This document shows positions 34,484 to 42,626 of a stretch of 48,868 nt of DNA, piece by piece. The DNA is taken from the NCBI GenBank assembly GCA_018057765.1, contig JAGPDB010000006.1, positions 22,127-70,994 on the forward strand. The letters run 5' to 3'. This DNA comes from Acidimicrobiia bacterium. GTDB taxonomy: Bacteria; Actinomycetota; Acidimicrobiia; IMCC26256; JAGPDB01. Both the position numbers and the translations under genes were made by a program. Each line of letters begins with the position of its first letter. Position 1 is the stretch's first letter. The notes beneath the pieces are model-generated. The model saw only the letters and a list, made by a program, of their open reading frames with translations, was not told where the DNA came from and searched no databases.

Positions 34484-35459
34484 AGTTGAAGAATCTATAA
34501 CTTACGCTCTTATTGATGATGATGAAGAAACTATAGATCTAGAAAAATTTGATAGTGCTGAACTTTCTGTAACTCGCATAGCGGTGAAAGAAAGTTCTAG
34601 CGCTGTCAATGAGTCATACAAACCAGCCAAGAGTCCTAAATTCGACGAAGAGGGCGATTATATTGACCCAAATGAGAACGTAGAGCAAGAATCTAACTTA
34701 GTAACTGATTTTGTAGCTAAGCGCAAAGCTCAGTTTAGAGCTATAAAGCTAAATAAAAGAAAAATAAAGCTATATATAATTGGCGGAATCGCTGTCTTTT
34801 TGGTGTCAATAATTATTCTTTTAGAAAGTCCTATTTTTACTATTGATAAAGTTCAAATAGTTCAAACAAAAAATATAACATCCTTAACATCAGCAGAATT
34901 AACAATACTTAATAAATCTTTATCGTCGGTTAAAGGTCAACAAATTTATAGAAGCAACTTTAAAAAAAGCAATACCAAAGTTGGAAGTTTAAACTTTATA
35001 AAAAATATCTCATATAAAAAGAAATGGCCGTCAACGTTGAAAGTTATTGTTACACATCGTGTGCCCATTGCAACAATAAAAACAAATAAAGGATATGTGT
35101 TAGTTGATGATGAAAATGTTATTTATGAAAAAGTTAATGAGTTCCAACAAGGCCTTCCTGTATTTAAAGGTTTTGATGAAATAACTTTTTCTAAAAAAAT
35201 ACCAGATAAAAATTATATTGAAATAGTAAAAAGTACTCCAAAGGAATTAAAGAATCAGATAGCTTATGTTGAAAAAAAGGATAGTAAGTATTTTGTGACT
35301 TTGACAGATGGGATAGTTTTAAATCTAGGAGATACTTCCTTGTTAAAAGAGAAAATGGCAATTGCTTGGTCGATCATTTTGACTAAAAACCGCTCTGATC
35401 TAGGATATATTGATGTCTCAGTGCCTTCCTTGCCGGTCTCAAGTGCATCTAAAGTTTAA
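34476..35459 (+). CDS. ftsQ: FtsQ/DivIB divisome protein
   Basis: A 327-residue bitopic protein. An acidic cytoplasmic region of about 85 residues leads to a basic stretch (RAIKLNKRKIKLY) and a membrane helix at about 97-117. The POTRA domain starts with SPIFTIDKVQIVQTKNI, and the FtsQ beta-domain follows (SYKKKWPSTLKVIVTHRVPIATIKT, YVLVDDENVIYEK). It recruits the FtsL/FtsB/FtsW/FtsI core. It is between murB and ftsZ as usual. A 173-nt regulatory gap follows. Confidence 0.88.
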   Translation: MDEVEESITYALIDDDEETIDLEKFDSAELSVTRIAVKESSSAVNESYKPAKSPKFDEEGDYIDPNENVEQESNLVTDFVAKRKAQFRAIKLNKRKIKLYIIGGIAVFLVSIIILLESPIFTIDKVQIVQTKNITSLTSAELTILNKSLSSVKGQQIYRSNFKKSNTKVGSLNFIKNISYKKKWPSTLKVIVTHRVPIATIKTNKGYVLVDDENVIYEKVNEFQQGLPVFKGFDEITFSKKIPDKNYIEIVKSTPKELKNQIAYVEKKDSKYFVTLTDGIVLNLGDTSLLKEKMAIAWSIILTKNRSDLGYIDVSVPSLPVSSASKV

Positions 35460-35502
35460 GTTAAGGTCTAAATACTGTAAACCTCTACATTAGGTATAGA
35501 TA

Positions 35503-35607
35503 ATGGAAATTGACCGATCTGAACTAAAAAGACTATTATATACTTACGATTTTTTCGGTAGTCATAAACGCACACGATTATGGTTCAAACTGAAATCTAA
35601 TGTCTAA
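35503..35607 (+). CDS. Possible 34-codon leader ORF before ftsZ
   Basis: ATG 35503 opens a 34-residue basic ORF (MEIDRSELKRLLYTYDFF at its start) whose TAA stop lies in the loop region of the hairpin just before the ftsZ ribosome site. No Shine-Dalgarno is seen. If translated, ribosomes would melt the hairpin. It overlaps the likely ftsZ promoter, so it may simply be chance. Confidence 0.2.
   Translation: MEIDRSELKRLLYTYDFFGSHKRTRLWFKLKSNV
35510..35539 (+). promoter_or_regulatory. Likely ftsZ promoter
   Basis: TTGACC (35510-35515), an 18-bp spacer and TATTAT (35534-35539), in the gap between ftsQ and ftsZ. It would give a leader of about 85-90 nt. Confidence 0.6.
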
Positions 35608-35616
35608 GAGACATTA
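35598..35616 (+). promoter_or_regulatory. Hairpin abutting the ftsZ ribosome binding site
   Basis: A perfect 8-bp inverted repeat (TAATGTCT and AGACATTA) with an AAG loop ends 2 nt before the GAGAGGA ribosome site (35619-35625) of ftsZ. It may tune translation or mRNA stability. Confidence 0.5.
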
Positions 35617-35632
35617 ACGAGAGGAATATCAA

Positions 35633-36751
35633 ATGGTAAGTTCACCACAAAATTACTTAGCGGTTATTAAAGTCGTTGGATCTGGTGGAGGTGGCTGTAA
35701 TGCTGTCAACCGTATGATCGATGCTGGACTCAAAGGTGTTGAATTTATTGCAATAAATACTGATGCTCAGGCTTTAATGCAAAGCGATGCTGATGTACGT
35801 TTAGATATTGGTCGTGAACTTACACGTGGTCTCGGTGCTGGCTCCGATCCCGAAATTGGTAAAAAAGCTGCTGACGACCACCGAAACGAAATAGAAGAAG
35901 TGCTTATGGGCGCTGACATGGTCTTTATTACAGCAGGTGAAGGTGGAGGTACCGGTACTGGTTCAGCACCAGTAGTTGCAGAAATTGCTAAATCTCTAGG
36001 TGCTTTAACCATTGGTGTAGTAACTCGTCCTTTTGGATTCGAAGGCCGTCGTCGTTCAGTACAAGCTGAAGCAGGTATAGCAGAACTTAAAGAAAAAGTT
36101 GATACCCTTATTGTCATCCCTAACGATCGTTTACTTCAAGTTAGTGACGAGAAAACAACAATGCTAAATGCATTTAAAATGGCTGATGAAGTTCTTCTAC
36201 AAGGAGTACAAGGTATTACAGATCTTATAACTGAAACAGGTCTGATTAATACAGACTTTGCTGACGTTAAAATGGTTATGACAAATGCTGGTTCAGCATT
36301 AATGGGTATTGGTTTCGCATCAGGTGAAGGTCGCGCGATTGCTGCTGCGAGATCCGCTATATCTTCTCCATTGTTAGAAGCATCAATAGATGGAGCTAGG
36401 GGAATATTACTTTCTATTGCAGGACCTTCAGACTTAGGTTTGCATGAAATTAATGAAGCTGCAGAAATTATTGCTCAAAGTGCACACCCTGATGCAAATA
36501 TTATTTTCGGTACTGTTGTAGACGATACTCTCGGTGATGAAGTTCGTGTAACTGTTATTGCTGCTGGTTTTGATCGTTTCGAACGAACTCTTAAAGATAC
36601 AACCTCCTCATTGGGACTAGCCGAAACAGAACGTAATCTTGGTGGTGGAGATTCTTACTCTAATTCGCGTGCCGATTCTATAGACCTTGTTTCATTAGAA
36701 AATGAGACAATAGAAGAAGACGAATTCGACGTACCTGAATTTCTAAAATAG
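35633..36751 (+). CDS. ftsZ: FtsZ, tubulin-like division GTPase
   Basis: A 372-residue FtsZ. GTP-binding parts are [14 protein letters not shown], the tubulin signature [13 protein letters not shown] and the T7 loop region [11 protein letters not shown]. An acidic flexible linker leads to the conserved C-terminal peptide EFDVPEFLK, which binds SepF-type anchors; sepF lies downstream and no ftsA is seen. GAGAGGA lies 7 nt before the ATG. The gene converges with an antisense HAD gene, ending 10 bp from it. Confidence 0.98.
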   Translation: MVSSPQNYLAVIKVVGSGGGGCNAVNRMIDAGLKGVEFIAINTDAQALMQSDADVRLDIGRELTRGLGAGSDPEIGKKAADDHRNEIEEVLMGADMVFITAGEGGGTGTGSAPVVAEIAKSLGALTIGVVTRPFGFEGRRRSVQAEAGIAELKEKVDTLIVIPNDRLLQVSDEKTTMLNAFKMADEVLLQGVQGITDLITETGLINTDFADVKMVMTNAGSALMGIGFASGEGRAIAAARSAISSPLLEASIDGARGILLSIAGPSDLGLHEINEAAEIIAQSAHPDANIIFGTVVDDTLGDEVRVTVIAAGFDRFERTLKDTTSSLGLAETERNLGGGDSYSNSRADSIDLVSLENETIEEDEFDVPEFLK

Positions 36752-36761
36752 GTTTTTAATG

Positions 36762-37424
36762 TTATAAGACGTCATTTAATTTGGTGACGTCGGCAATAAT
36801 GGAAGTAACACCTAAGTTAATTGCTTCTCTTCTATCTAAGTGGCCAGATAGCACGACAATTGGTTTAATTCCAGCATTTTTTGCCATCATAACATCATTT
36901 TTTGCGTCACCTACTAAAACAGCATCTTCTGGCTTTATATTTAAGTCATTAAGTATCATATTAACCATCAATGGATTTGGTTTTGATTCATTCATGTCTT
37001 TTAAATCGTAAGAAGTAACAATTTTACTAAAGGCATTGGGGATCTTGAATCTTGGGAATATATATTCTTTTAATAATTTAGGATGGATGCCTGAAGCTAT
37101 TGCTAGTTTATATTTTTTAGCAAGATTGTTTATGAAATCTTGAATTCCTGGAAGTGTAGTAAGGGCATTTAAAAATGTATCACCAAAAAGATGCTTCTCA
37201 TATATTAAACATGCCCTTTCAATTAATTCTGGACTCTCTTGGAGCAATTCAGCAAGTTCAATCTCATGAGTAGTGCCCCAACGGGCTTTTATACGCGACT
37301 CTTCGACATTTGGATCTAAATGAACACCTACTTCAAGAAGCGTTTGGTGGTAGCAGGCATAGTAGCCCCTTGTAGAACCTATGGTAAATACGTCATCCCA
37401 GTCAAAAATAATAAGCTTAGTCAT
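36762..37424 (-). CDS. HAD-family phosphatase
   Basis: A 220-residue HAD hydrolase of the phosphoglycolate-phosphatase-like group. Motif I is FDWDDVFT (nucleophile Asp8, Asp10), motif II lies in LAIASGIH, motif III is a Lys in NESKPNPLM, and motif IV is VGDAKNDVMMAKNAG. An alpha-helical cap lies between motifs I and II. It is the only antisense gene between ftsZ and dnaE. A TATACT box ends 7 nt before its ATG on the minus strand. The substrate is unknown. Confidence 0.82.
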   Translation of the reverse strand: MTKLIIFDWDDVFTIGSTRGYYACYHQTLLEVGVHLDPNVEESRIKARWGTTHEIELAELLQESPELIERACLIYEKHLFGDTFLNALTTLPGIQDFINNLAKKYKLAIASGIHPKLLKEYIFPRFKIPNAFSKIVTSYDLKDMNESKPNPLMVNMILNDLNIKPEDAVLVGDAKNDVMMAKNAGIKPIVVLSGHLDRREAINLGVTSIIADVTKLNDVL

Positions 37425-37491
37425 TGCGAAGAGTATACATAGCGTGATGGCGATTAATTCAATGCTGCGAATAAAGAGTAATCTTATAATG
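37425..37491. promoter_or_regulatory. Divergent promoter region between the HAD gene and pgeF
   Basis: On the minus strand TATACT (37437-37432) ends 7 nt before ATG 37424. On the plus strand TAATCT (37479-37484) ends 7 nt before ATG 37492. Both genes look leaderless. Confidence 0.5.
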
Positions 37492-38238
37492 ATGGATATC
37501 CCAAATTTTATTTTTGAAAAATGTGGAAAAGCAAATGTTGTTTTTACATCTCGTGTTGGTGGTTTTTCAAAATCGCCATATGATTCTTTAAATGTTGCTA
37601 AACATGTTGGAGATGAAATTGATCTTGTCGAAAGAAATCGTAAAACTATATTTAGTAGTTTAGAAAAATTTGATTTACCTCAACCCGAAGAATGGATATT
37701 TTTAAACCAAACTCATTGTGATCAAATATTTCAAGTCGATGAACAAACTTACGATCAATTGAATCCTCCAACAGCAGATGGATCTATAACTACTTTGTCC
37801 GAAATTCCGTTGGTGGTGATGGTCGCAGACTGTGGGCCACTTATTATTTCCTGTGGGAATATAACGGCAACAGTACATGCAAGCGTAAAAACAGTCTCGC
37901 TTGATATAATAGGAAAGACCATTAATTTAATTCGTAATTTAGATCAACACTCAGAAATATATGCACTACTCGGGCCTTGTATTCATTCTGGAAATTATGA
38001 GTATGCCCAAGATGATCTAGATAATTATTCAAAATTACTCGGGAGTCATGTTGTTTCAAAAACTAATGATTCTAAGCCAGCATTTAACTTACCCGAAGCC
38101 ATAAAATATGAATGCGAAAAGTTTAAGGTAAACTTCAGGGATATAAATATTGATACATTTTCAAATAATAATTATTTTTCATATCGACGGGATGCGAAAA
38201 CGGGAAGGCAATGTGTGATTTCATGGATGTCGAAATAG
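37492..38238 (+). CDS. pgeF: PgeF/YfiH-like polyphenol-oxidase-fold enzyme
   Basis: A 248-residue protein of the PgeF (YfiH, DUF152) family, which removes L-Ser wrongly built into the peptidoglycan stem in E. coli. The family opening IPNFIFEKCGKANVVFTSRVGG follows directly after ATG 37492; earlier in-frame starts lie in the divergent HAD gene and are rejected. The putative metal ligands are present: His in NQTHCDQ, Cys in VADCGPL and His in TVHASVKT. The usual HAGWRG context of the last His is replaced by HASVKT. The gene overlaps yggS. Confidence 0.82.
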   Translation: MDIPNFIFEKCGKANVVFTSRVGGFSKSPYDSLNVAKHVGDEIDLVERNRKTIFSSLEKFDLPQPEEWIFLNQTHCDQIFQVDEQTYDQLNPPTADGSITTLSEIPLVVMVADCGPLIISCGNITATVHASVKTVSLDIIGKTINLIRNLDQHSEIYALLGPCIHSGNYEYAQDDLDNYSKLLGSHVVSKTNDSKPAFNLPEAIKYECEKFKVNFRDINIDTFSNNNYFSYRRDAKTGRQCVISWMSK

Positions 38239-38921
38239 AAACTATACCTATAGACGTAATAAAAAGAAATTTAGATATTATAAGCACAAGAATATTTGAT
38301 GCATGTAAAAAAGTTAACCGAGATCCAAAGGAAATAACTTTCGTCGCCGTTATAAAAAATCAAAGTAATGAAACAATAAAAAATCTATTTAATTTAGGTG
38401 TGAGAGAATTTGGAGAGAATAGATATCAACAATTAGAAGCGCACCAGAAATATTTCGAAACAAATAATATTGATTTTAATCAAGAAATAACATGGAATTT
38501 CATAGGACAAATACAAAGTAATAAAATAACTAAAATAGCTAATAGATCCCAGGTAATTCAATCAGTAGATAATTTGAATATACTTAACGTTCTAGGTAAA
38601 AGGACTGATCATAAAAAAATATATATCCAGCTCGCGGGGATTAATGATCAAACTCGAGGGGGAGTATCTTTCGAGAATGCTGAAGAGCTAATAAAATCTG
38701 CAGAGAAACTAAAAATAGTATTATCTGGCGTAATGATAGTACCCCCATTCGAAAAAGACCCACGTCCATACTTTAATAAAGCTAGAGAATTTGCGAAAAA
38801 ACACAATTTGGATGAAATCTCTATGGGGATGACTAGCGATTTTGAAATAGCGATCGAATGCGGAGCAACCACGATACGTGTGGGTTCTGCAATTTTTAAA
38901 CCTAATAATTATGCACTTTAA
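38211..38921 (+). CDS. YggS/PLPBP, PLP homeostasis protein
   Basis: A 236-residue fold-type III PLP-binding protein of the YggS/PROSC family. Markers: FVAVIKNQ with the PLP lysine, REFGENRYQQL, WNFIGQIQSNK, QSVDNLNIL, GMTSDFEIAIECGATTIRVGSAIF at the C-terminus. These proteins buffer PLP rather than catalyse a known step. The start overlaps the pgeF end by 28 bases; ATG 38223 is an alternative. It sits in the conserved ftsZ-pgeF-yggS-sepF order. Confidence 0.9.
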   Translation: MCDFMDVEIETIPIDVIKRNLDIISTRIFDACKKVNRDPKEITFVAVIKNQSNETIKNLFNLGVREFGENRYQQLEAHQKYFETNNIDFNQEITWNFIGQIQSNKITKIANRSQVIQSVDNLNILNVLGKRTDHKKIYIQLAGINDQTRGGVSFENAEELIKSAEKLKIVLSGVMIVPPFEKDPRPYFNKAREFAKKHNLDEISMGMTSDFEIAIECGATTIRVGSAIFKPNNYAL

Positions 38922-39010
38922 TGCACTAAGTGTTATAAAAGCGCTAAGATGGAGTCTTGATAAAGTATCTATCAAAATAGACATATTAAGTAAATAAGGG
39001 GAATCATAAA

Positions 39011-39565
39011 ATGTGGCGAAAAGCAATGGTGGCATTAGGTCTACAGGACGATGAAGACGACGCAGAATTTATGGGATTTGATAACGATTACGATGATGTA
39101 ACAGATCATAATACGCGTTCACAACGAAGCACTCCAACTCGACCAATGCGTGAGCAACCGGCGATGCCAACAAGACCTAGCTCTTCAAGTTTAAAAAATA
39201 AACAAACACATGATGAACCATCAGTTCGAACAATTGCAAACAGTGAACCAGCTCGTCCTTCATCTATCAGAACAATGCCAATGACTGCTCCTGCGTCAGC
39301 TTCTGTTCATGTATGTGAGCCTAAAAGTTTTAATGATGCGCAGGAGATTGGCGAGCGCTTAAAATTAAATCGTCCAGTAATTATGAATATCTCTGGATTG
39401 CCAAGAGAATTGCAACGACGTCTAATTGACTTTGCTTCAGGCTTAGCATTTGCATTAGATGGCTCAATGTCACGTGTTGACGAACACGTTTTTCTTTTGA
39501 GTCCATCAAGTGGCGAGGTATCGCTTAGCGAAGCGCAATATTCTAAAAATAGTCAGTATCAATAA
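39011..39565 (+). CDS. sepF: SepF, FtsZ membrane anchor
   Basis: A 184-residue protein with the actinobacterial SepF layout: an N-terminal amphipathic segment (MWRKAMVALGL), an acidic and Pro/Thr/Ser-rich linker (about 15-95), and the C-terminal core from about 97 on with PKSFNDAQEIGERLKLNRPV, MNISGLPRELQRRLIDFASGLAFALDG and VFLLSPSSGEV. It tethers the FtsZ C-terminal peptide to the membrane and replaces FtsA here. AAGGGGA lies about 8 nt before the ATG. Confidence 0.95.
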   Translation: MWRKAMVALGLQDDEDDAEFMGFDNDYDDVTDHNTRSQRSTPTRPMREQPAMPTRPSSSSLKNKQTHDEPSVRTIANSEPARPSSIRTMPMTAPASASVHVCEPKSFNDAQEIGERLKLNRPVIMNISGLPRELQRRLIDFASGLAFALDGSMSRVDEHVFLLSPSSGEVSLSEAQYSKNSQYQ

Positions 39566-39572
39566 AATAACC

Positions 39573-39578
39573 TAAGAT
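39573..39578 (+). promoter_or_regulatory. -10 box of a leaderless start (yggT)
   Basis: TAAGAT ends 7 nt before ATG 39586, with no Shine-Dalgarno. Confidence 0.45.
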
Positions 39579-39585
39579 ACTATTT

Positions 39586-39837
39586 ATGATTTATTATGTT
39601 ATCCAGTTTCTAAATGTCTTAGAAATCTTACTTTTTATTTACTTTATACTGAGTTGGTTTCCACTTCAAAGCGGTGGACCCATACATCAAATATGGACAG
39701 TACTAGACCGGATTTTTGGCCCAATATTAGCTAAAATCAGAAGTAAAATCCCCAGGACAGGAATGATCGATCTCTCTGGAATCATACTTATTTTTAGTAT
39801 AATAATTTTGCAAACAATACTGCAAGCGTATGTTTAA
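39586..39837 (+). CDS. YggT family membrane protein
   Basis: An 83-residue protein with two membrane helices (about 3-23 and 62-82) and the family segment YFILSWFPLQSGGPIHQIW followed by FGPILAKIRSKIPRTGMIDLS. YggT proteins have no firm biochemical role but sit next to sepF and divIVA in Gram-positive division clusters, as here. Length fits a single-repeat YggT. Confidence 0.88.
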   Translation: MIYYVIQFLNVLEILLFIYFILSWFPLQSGGPIHQIWTVLDRIFGPILAKIRSKIPRTGMIDLSGIILIFSIIILQTILQAYV

Positions 39838-39850
39838 GCTAGGATATACT

Positions 39851-39872
39851 CAAATAATTTAGCAATTATTTG
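39851..39872 (+). terminator. AT-rich hairpin after yggT
   Basis: A perfect 8-bp inverted repeat (CAAATAAT and ATTATTTG) with a 6-nt loop, 13 bp after the yggT stop. It is a weak terminator candidate without a U-tract. Confidence 0.35.
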
Positions 39873-39933
39873 CAATAAAATAGAATATAAAAGATTTCTG
39901 TATGATTGTTCTTATTTTGAACTCAGAAAGGTG

Positions 39934-39939
39934 TATTAT
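39934..39939 (+). promoter_or_regulatory. -10 box before divIVA
   Basis: TATTAT ends 8 nt before ATG 39948. The nearest AAAGG is 14 or more nt upstream of the ATG, too far for a usual ribosome site, so a leaderless or very short leader is likely. Confidence 0.45.
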
Positions 39940-39947
39940 TACCACCC

Positions 39948-41303
39948 ATGAAGATCTCTCCTCGTGAGCTACGTGAAGCTCAAATACCAACTAAAGCATT
40001 CGGTTTCGATCGGGATGTCGTCGACGCATTATTAGAACGAGCAGCAGATACTGTCGAAGGACTAATAGAAGAAAATAGACAACTTTTTGAAGCATTAGAA
40101 CGCGCACAAAATACAAATACAGGTACTCCAATTGTACAAAACGCAGAACAACAGCCAGTATTCGATGTTGTAGAGCCTGCCCAATCATTTGATGAAGCAA
40201 TAACTGGTGAACCTATACAAGCGGAAACTCAAAGCACACAAGTTGATTCTGCACTAGTAGCGGCAAATGAGATGTCAGCTCAGATTGCTCAAAAAGAAGA
40301 CCTTATTAATAGGACATTGGTTTTAGCTCAAAAAACAGCTGATGAAACTTTGCGCACGGCTAAAGAAGAAGCAGACGAATTAATGTTAAAGACGCAAGCT
40401 TCTGCAAAAGAATTAGTAGATCAGGCAACAGCTGAGGCTGAACATTTAACAGGGTCAGCTAGAGAAGAAGCAGATTTAGCACTTACACTTGCAAAAGATC
40501 AAGCACAACAGATGGTTTCTTCGGCTAGAACTGAAGCAACAGAAATTGTTGAAAAAGCTCAAATTCAGGCTAATGAAATGTATGAAGCTGAGACTGATAA
40601 GTTTGTCGATCTAGTAGAGCGTTTGAGTACTGAACGAGAACAACTGGTTTCTGATATTGAATTGCTACAAAACTTTGATTCTGAACATAGAGCAAAATTA
40701 ACCTCCATTGTAGAAGAGGATTTGACTAAACTTAAATCTAGGGAAACTTTTAGTTTTGATGAATTGCCTGACATCCCTGATATGCCAAAGATTCTAGAAG
40801 CATCAAAAAATTTGACTGTACCTGTTGGCGAGATAGTCGCACATTCTGAACTTCCTAAAGATGAATCTGATGATACGGTAGTTGTTGAAGATGTTATTGA
40901 TGTAGAGGAAAATGAAATCGCAGATATCGAATTGGAGGATATGTCGGATTCTCCTAATTCTGATAGTACTTCAGTCGTTGAACCAGCTGGAGGTGCTAGT
41001 GCTGATCCTTTTGCAGATTTCGTTAATTCCCAGATTGATACATCAAATATTACTGAAGAAAATACTGGAGATGAAGAAGATATTGATGTGGTAGCTCCTG
41101 CAGGAAATAGCGATCATGAACAATCAGATAATGTAAGTTTTCAACCAAATCTATCCGATGATAAAAAAAATAAGGAACCAATAGATGATGATGATTTTTT
41201 TGCCTCATTAAGAGAAGCAGTTAATGATGAATCTCCACTTGGGGAATCTTCTGATAAAGAAGGAAATTCAAACGGTATTTTTAAGAACTTTTTCGATAAG
41301 TAA
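39948..41303 (+). CDS. DivIVA/Wag31-like polar coiled-coil protein
   Basis: A 451-residue protein. The N-terminal lipid-binding motif region reads ISPRELREAQIPTKAFGFDRDVVDALLERAA, the DivIVA family start. A coiled coil of about 120 residues (roughly 105-250) is rich in Ala/Glu/Lys heptads. A long acidic, disordered C-terminal region follows and ends basic-hydrophobic (NGIFKNFFDK). It marks poles and septa and guides wall growth in actinobacteria. It is unusually long because of the acidic tail. It follows yggT, as in other Gram-positive clusters. Confidence 0.88.
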   Translation: MKISPRELREAQIPTKAFGFDRDVVDALLERAADTVEGLIEENRQLFEALERAQNTNTGTPIVQNAEQQPVFDVVEPAQSFDEAITGEPIQAETQSTQVDSALVAANEMSAQIAQKEDLINRTLVLAQKTADETLRTAKEEADELMLKTQASAKELVDQATAEAEHLTGSAREEADLALTLAKDQAQQMVSSARTEATEIVEKAQIQANEMYEAETDKFVDLVERLSTEREQLVSDIELLQNFDSEHRAKLTSIVEEDLTKLKSRETFSFDELPDIPDMPKILEASKNLTVPVGEIVAHSELPKDESDDTVVVEDVIDVEENEIADIELEDMSDSPNSDSTSVVEPAGGASADPFADFVNSQIDTSNITEENTGDEEDIDVVAPAGNSDHEQSDNVSFQPNLSDDKKNKEPIDDDDFFASLREAVNDESPLGESSDKEGNSNGIFKNFFDK

Positions 41304-41350
41304 TATAAGTAATATTTTTCAACACTAAATAGAAATAAACAAGGTATAAA

Positions 41351-42055
41351 ATGGCACCCACAAAGAAAACTGGAACAAAGAAAACTGGAACAAAGAAACC
41401 AGCTGCAAAATCACTTGCAAAAACTGTTGCTGCAAAAAAGAGAACATCTCAAAATGTTGTTTCTGCTAAAAAAGGTGATCAGCGTGCAGATGTAAAAAAA
41501 GCGACTACAAAGACTTCGGCAAAGAAAGTCGTAACTAAAAAGACTTCTACTAGTGCTCCCAATAAAAAGACTGCTACTAAAGCTACACCAAAGAAGGTAG
41601 CTGTTAAAGAAAAAGCTAAAAAACAAGATGGTTCTTTTAGATGTACGGTTTCAGGAATAGTTGTCAAATCAGAAAAGCCAAATATATCTGAAAAAACTCT
41701 CCTTAAGTTAAAAGACTTGCTACTTGAAGAACGCGTAAAGCATGCGAATCAAATGGAAGATCTACTCCAAGATGCTGATGATCTAATTGCTGATCGTGAA
41801 GGTGGTGACACTGTATTTGATGAAGAATCTGGTGAAGGTGATTCTGTTGCAGTTGAGCGAGAACGATCTTTGTATCTTGCAGCCGAGACAAAGAGAACAT
41901 TGGATCAAATTGACTCTGCTTTAGAACGAATCAAGAATAAGACTTATGGTGTATGCGGTCCAAGTTCAAGAAGAATTAGTGTCGATAGACTTTCGGCAAT
42001 TCCTTGGACTGATATTTGTTTTGATTGTAAAACTCGAAGTGAACGCCGACTCTAA
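41351..42055 (+). CDS. DksA/TraR-like protein with Lys/Ala-rich N-terminus
   Basis: A 234-residue protein. The first ~95 residues are a histone-H1-like Lys/Ala/Thr tail (KKTGT repeats, AKK motifs) likely to bind DNA or RNA. The rest is a DksA/TraR-type coiled coil and zinc-finger segment (YGVC at 199-202, CFDC at 223-226). The finger has only three cysteines: the second ligand is Ser205 where DksA has Cys. AAGG lies 6 nt before the ATG. It lies between divIVA and lspA, a known actinobacterial neighbourhood. Confidence 0.82.
   Translation: MAPTKKTGTKKTGTKKPAAKSLAKTVAAKKRTSQNVVSAKKGDQRADVKKATTKTSAKKVVTKKTSTSAPNKKTATKATPKKVAVKEKAKKQDGSFRCTVSGIVVKSEKPNISEKTLLKLKDLLLEERVKHANQMEDLLQDADDLIADREGGDTVFDEESGEGDSVAVERERSLYLAAETKRTLDQIDSALERIKNKTYGVCGPSSRRISVDRLSAIPWTDICFDCKTRSERRL
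41362..41391 (+). repeat. Two exact 15-bp copies encoding KKTGT
   Basis: AAAGAAAACTGGAAC occurs twice in direct tandem and is followed by a partial third copy. It builds the basic N-terminal tail of the DksA-like protein. Confidence 0.85.
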
Positions 42056-42058
42056 TAT
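42053..42058 (+). promoter_or_regulatory. -10 box overlapping the stop of the DksA-like gene
   Basis: TAATAT starts with the TAA stop (42053-42055) and ends 5 nt before the lspA ATG 42064. This is consistent with leaderless lspA transcription. Confidence 0.4.
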
Positions 42059-42063
42059 AATTA

Positions 42064-42573
42064 ATGTTTACAAAATATCATAAATCTTTTTTTATAATAA
42101 TTATTATTGGTGTTTTGTGTGATCAAATATTAAAAAACATTGCATTAGATAAATTAATAGATAGTCCACGTTTTTTTGGAAAATCTAGACTCGGATTTGA
42201 GTTGGCATTTAATTCAGGGAGTGCATTCTCACTGTTCGAAAACTCAACAATCATTATTACTGTAATCTCAATGTTGGTAGTAACATTTCTTATTTTTTAT
42301 TATCCAAAATGTCAATCTAGGGCTATGTTTTTGGCAGTTAACTTAGTTATTACTGGTGCCTTTGGAAATATAATCGATAGGTTTGTTAGGTCACCTTATT
42401 ATGGCAGAGGCAGGGTAGTTGATTTTATTGCTATCTTGAGATGGCCAACATTTAATCTTGCTGATACATTTGTTAGCATCGGAGTACTAATCGCTATTAT
42501 TTCTTTATTTTTAGAATCAAAACGTATTCCTGAATCATCTAATGATAACGAACAAAATCGAGGTCTTAACTAG
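42064..42573 (+). CDS. lspA: Lipoprotein signal peptidase
   Basis: A 169-residue aspartic peptidase that cleaves prolipoprotein signal peptides after lipid attachment. Four membrane helices. Catalytic aspartates lie in FGNIIDRF and FNLADTFVSIGV, and FNSGSAFSLFE matches the conserved NxGxAFS block. Its substrates would include the Tat lipoprotein at 21550. It is located before rluD, the common bacterial order. Confidence 0.95.
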   Translation: MFTKYHKSFFIIIIIGVLCDQILKNIALDKLIDSPRFFGKSRLGFELAFNSGSAFSLFENSTIIITVISMLVVTFLIFYYPKCQSRAMFLAVNLVITGAFGNIIDRFVRSPYYGRGRVVDFIAILRWPTFNLADTFVSIGVLIAIISLFLESKRIPESSNDNEQNRGLN

Positions 42574-42614
42574 AGTTTAGACTCTTCGTTGCATTCAAAA
42601 TGAGAGTCATTGCC

Positions 42615-42620
42615 TAGAAT
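42615..42620 (+). promoter_or_regulatory. -10 box that fixes the rluD start
   Basis: TAGAAT ends exactly 6 nt before ATG 42627, so the upstream in-frame ATG 42621 would fall before the transcript start. Confidence 0.5.
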
Positions 42621-42626
42621 ATGGGA

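Noticed and set aside
36768..36791. GACGTCA/TGACGTC inverted repeat as a bidirectional terminator
   Set aside because: It lies within the last codons of the HAD gene, has a 10-nt loop and no U-tract on either side.
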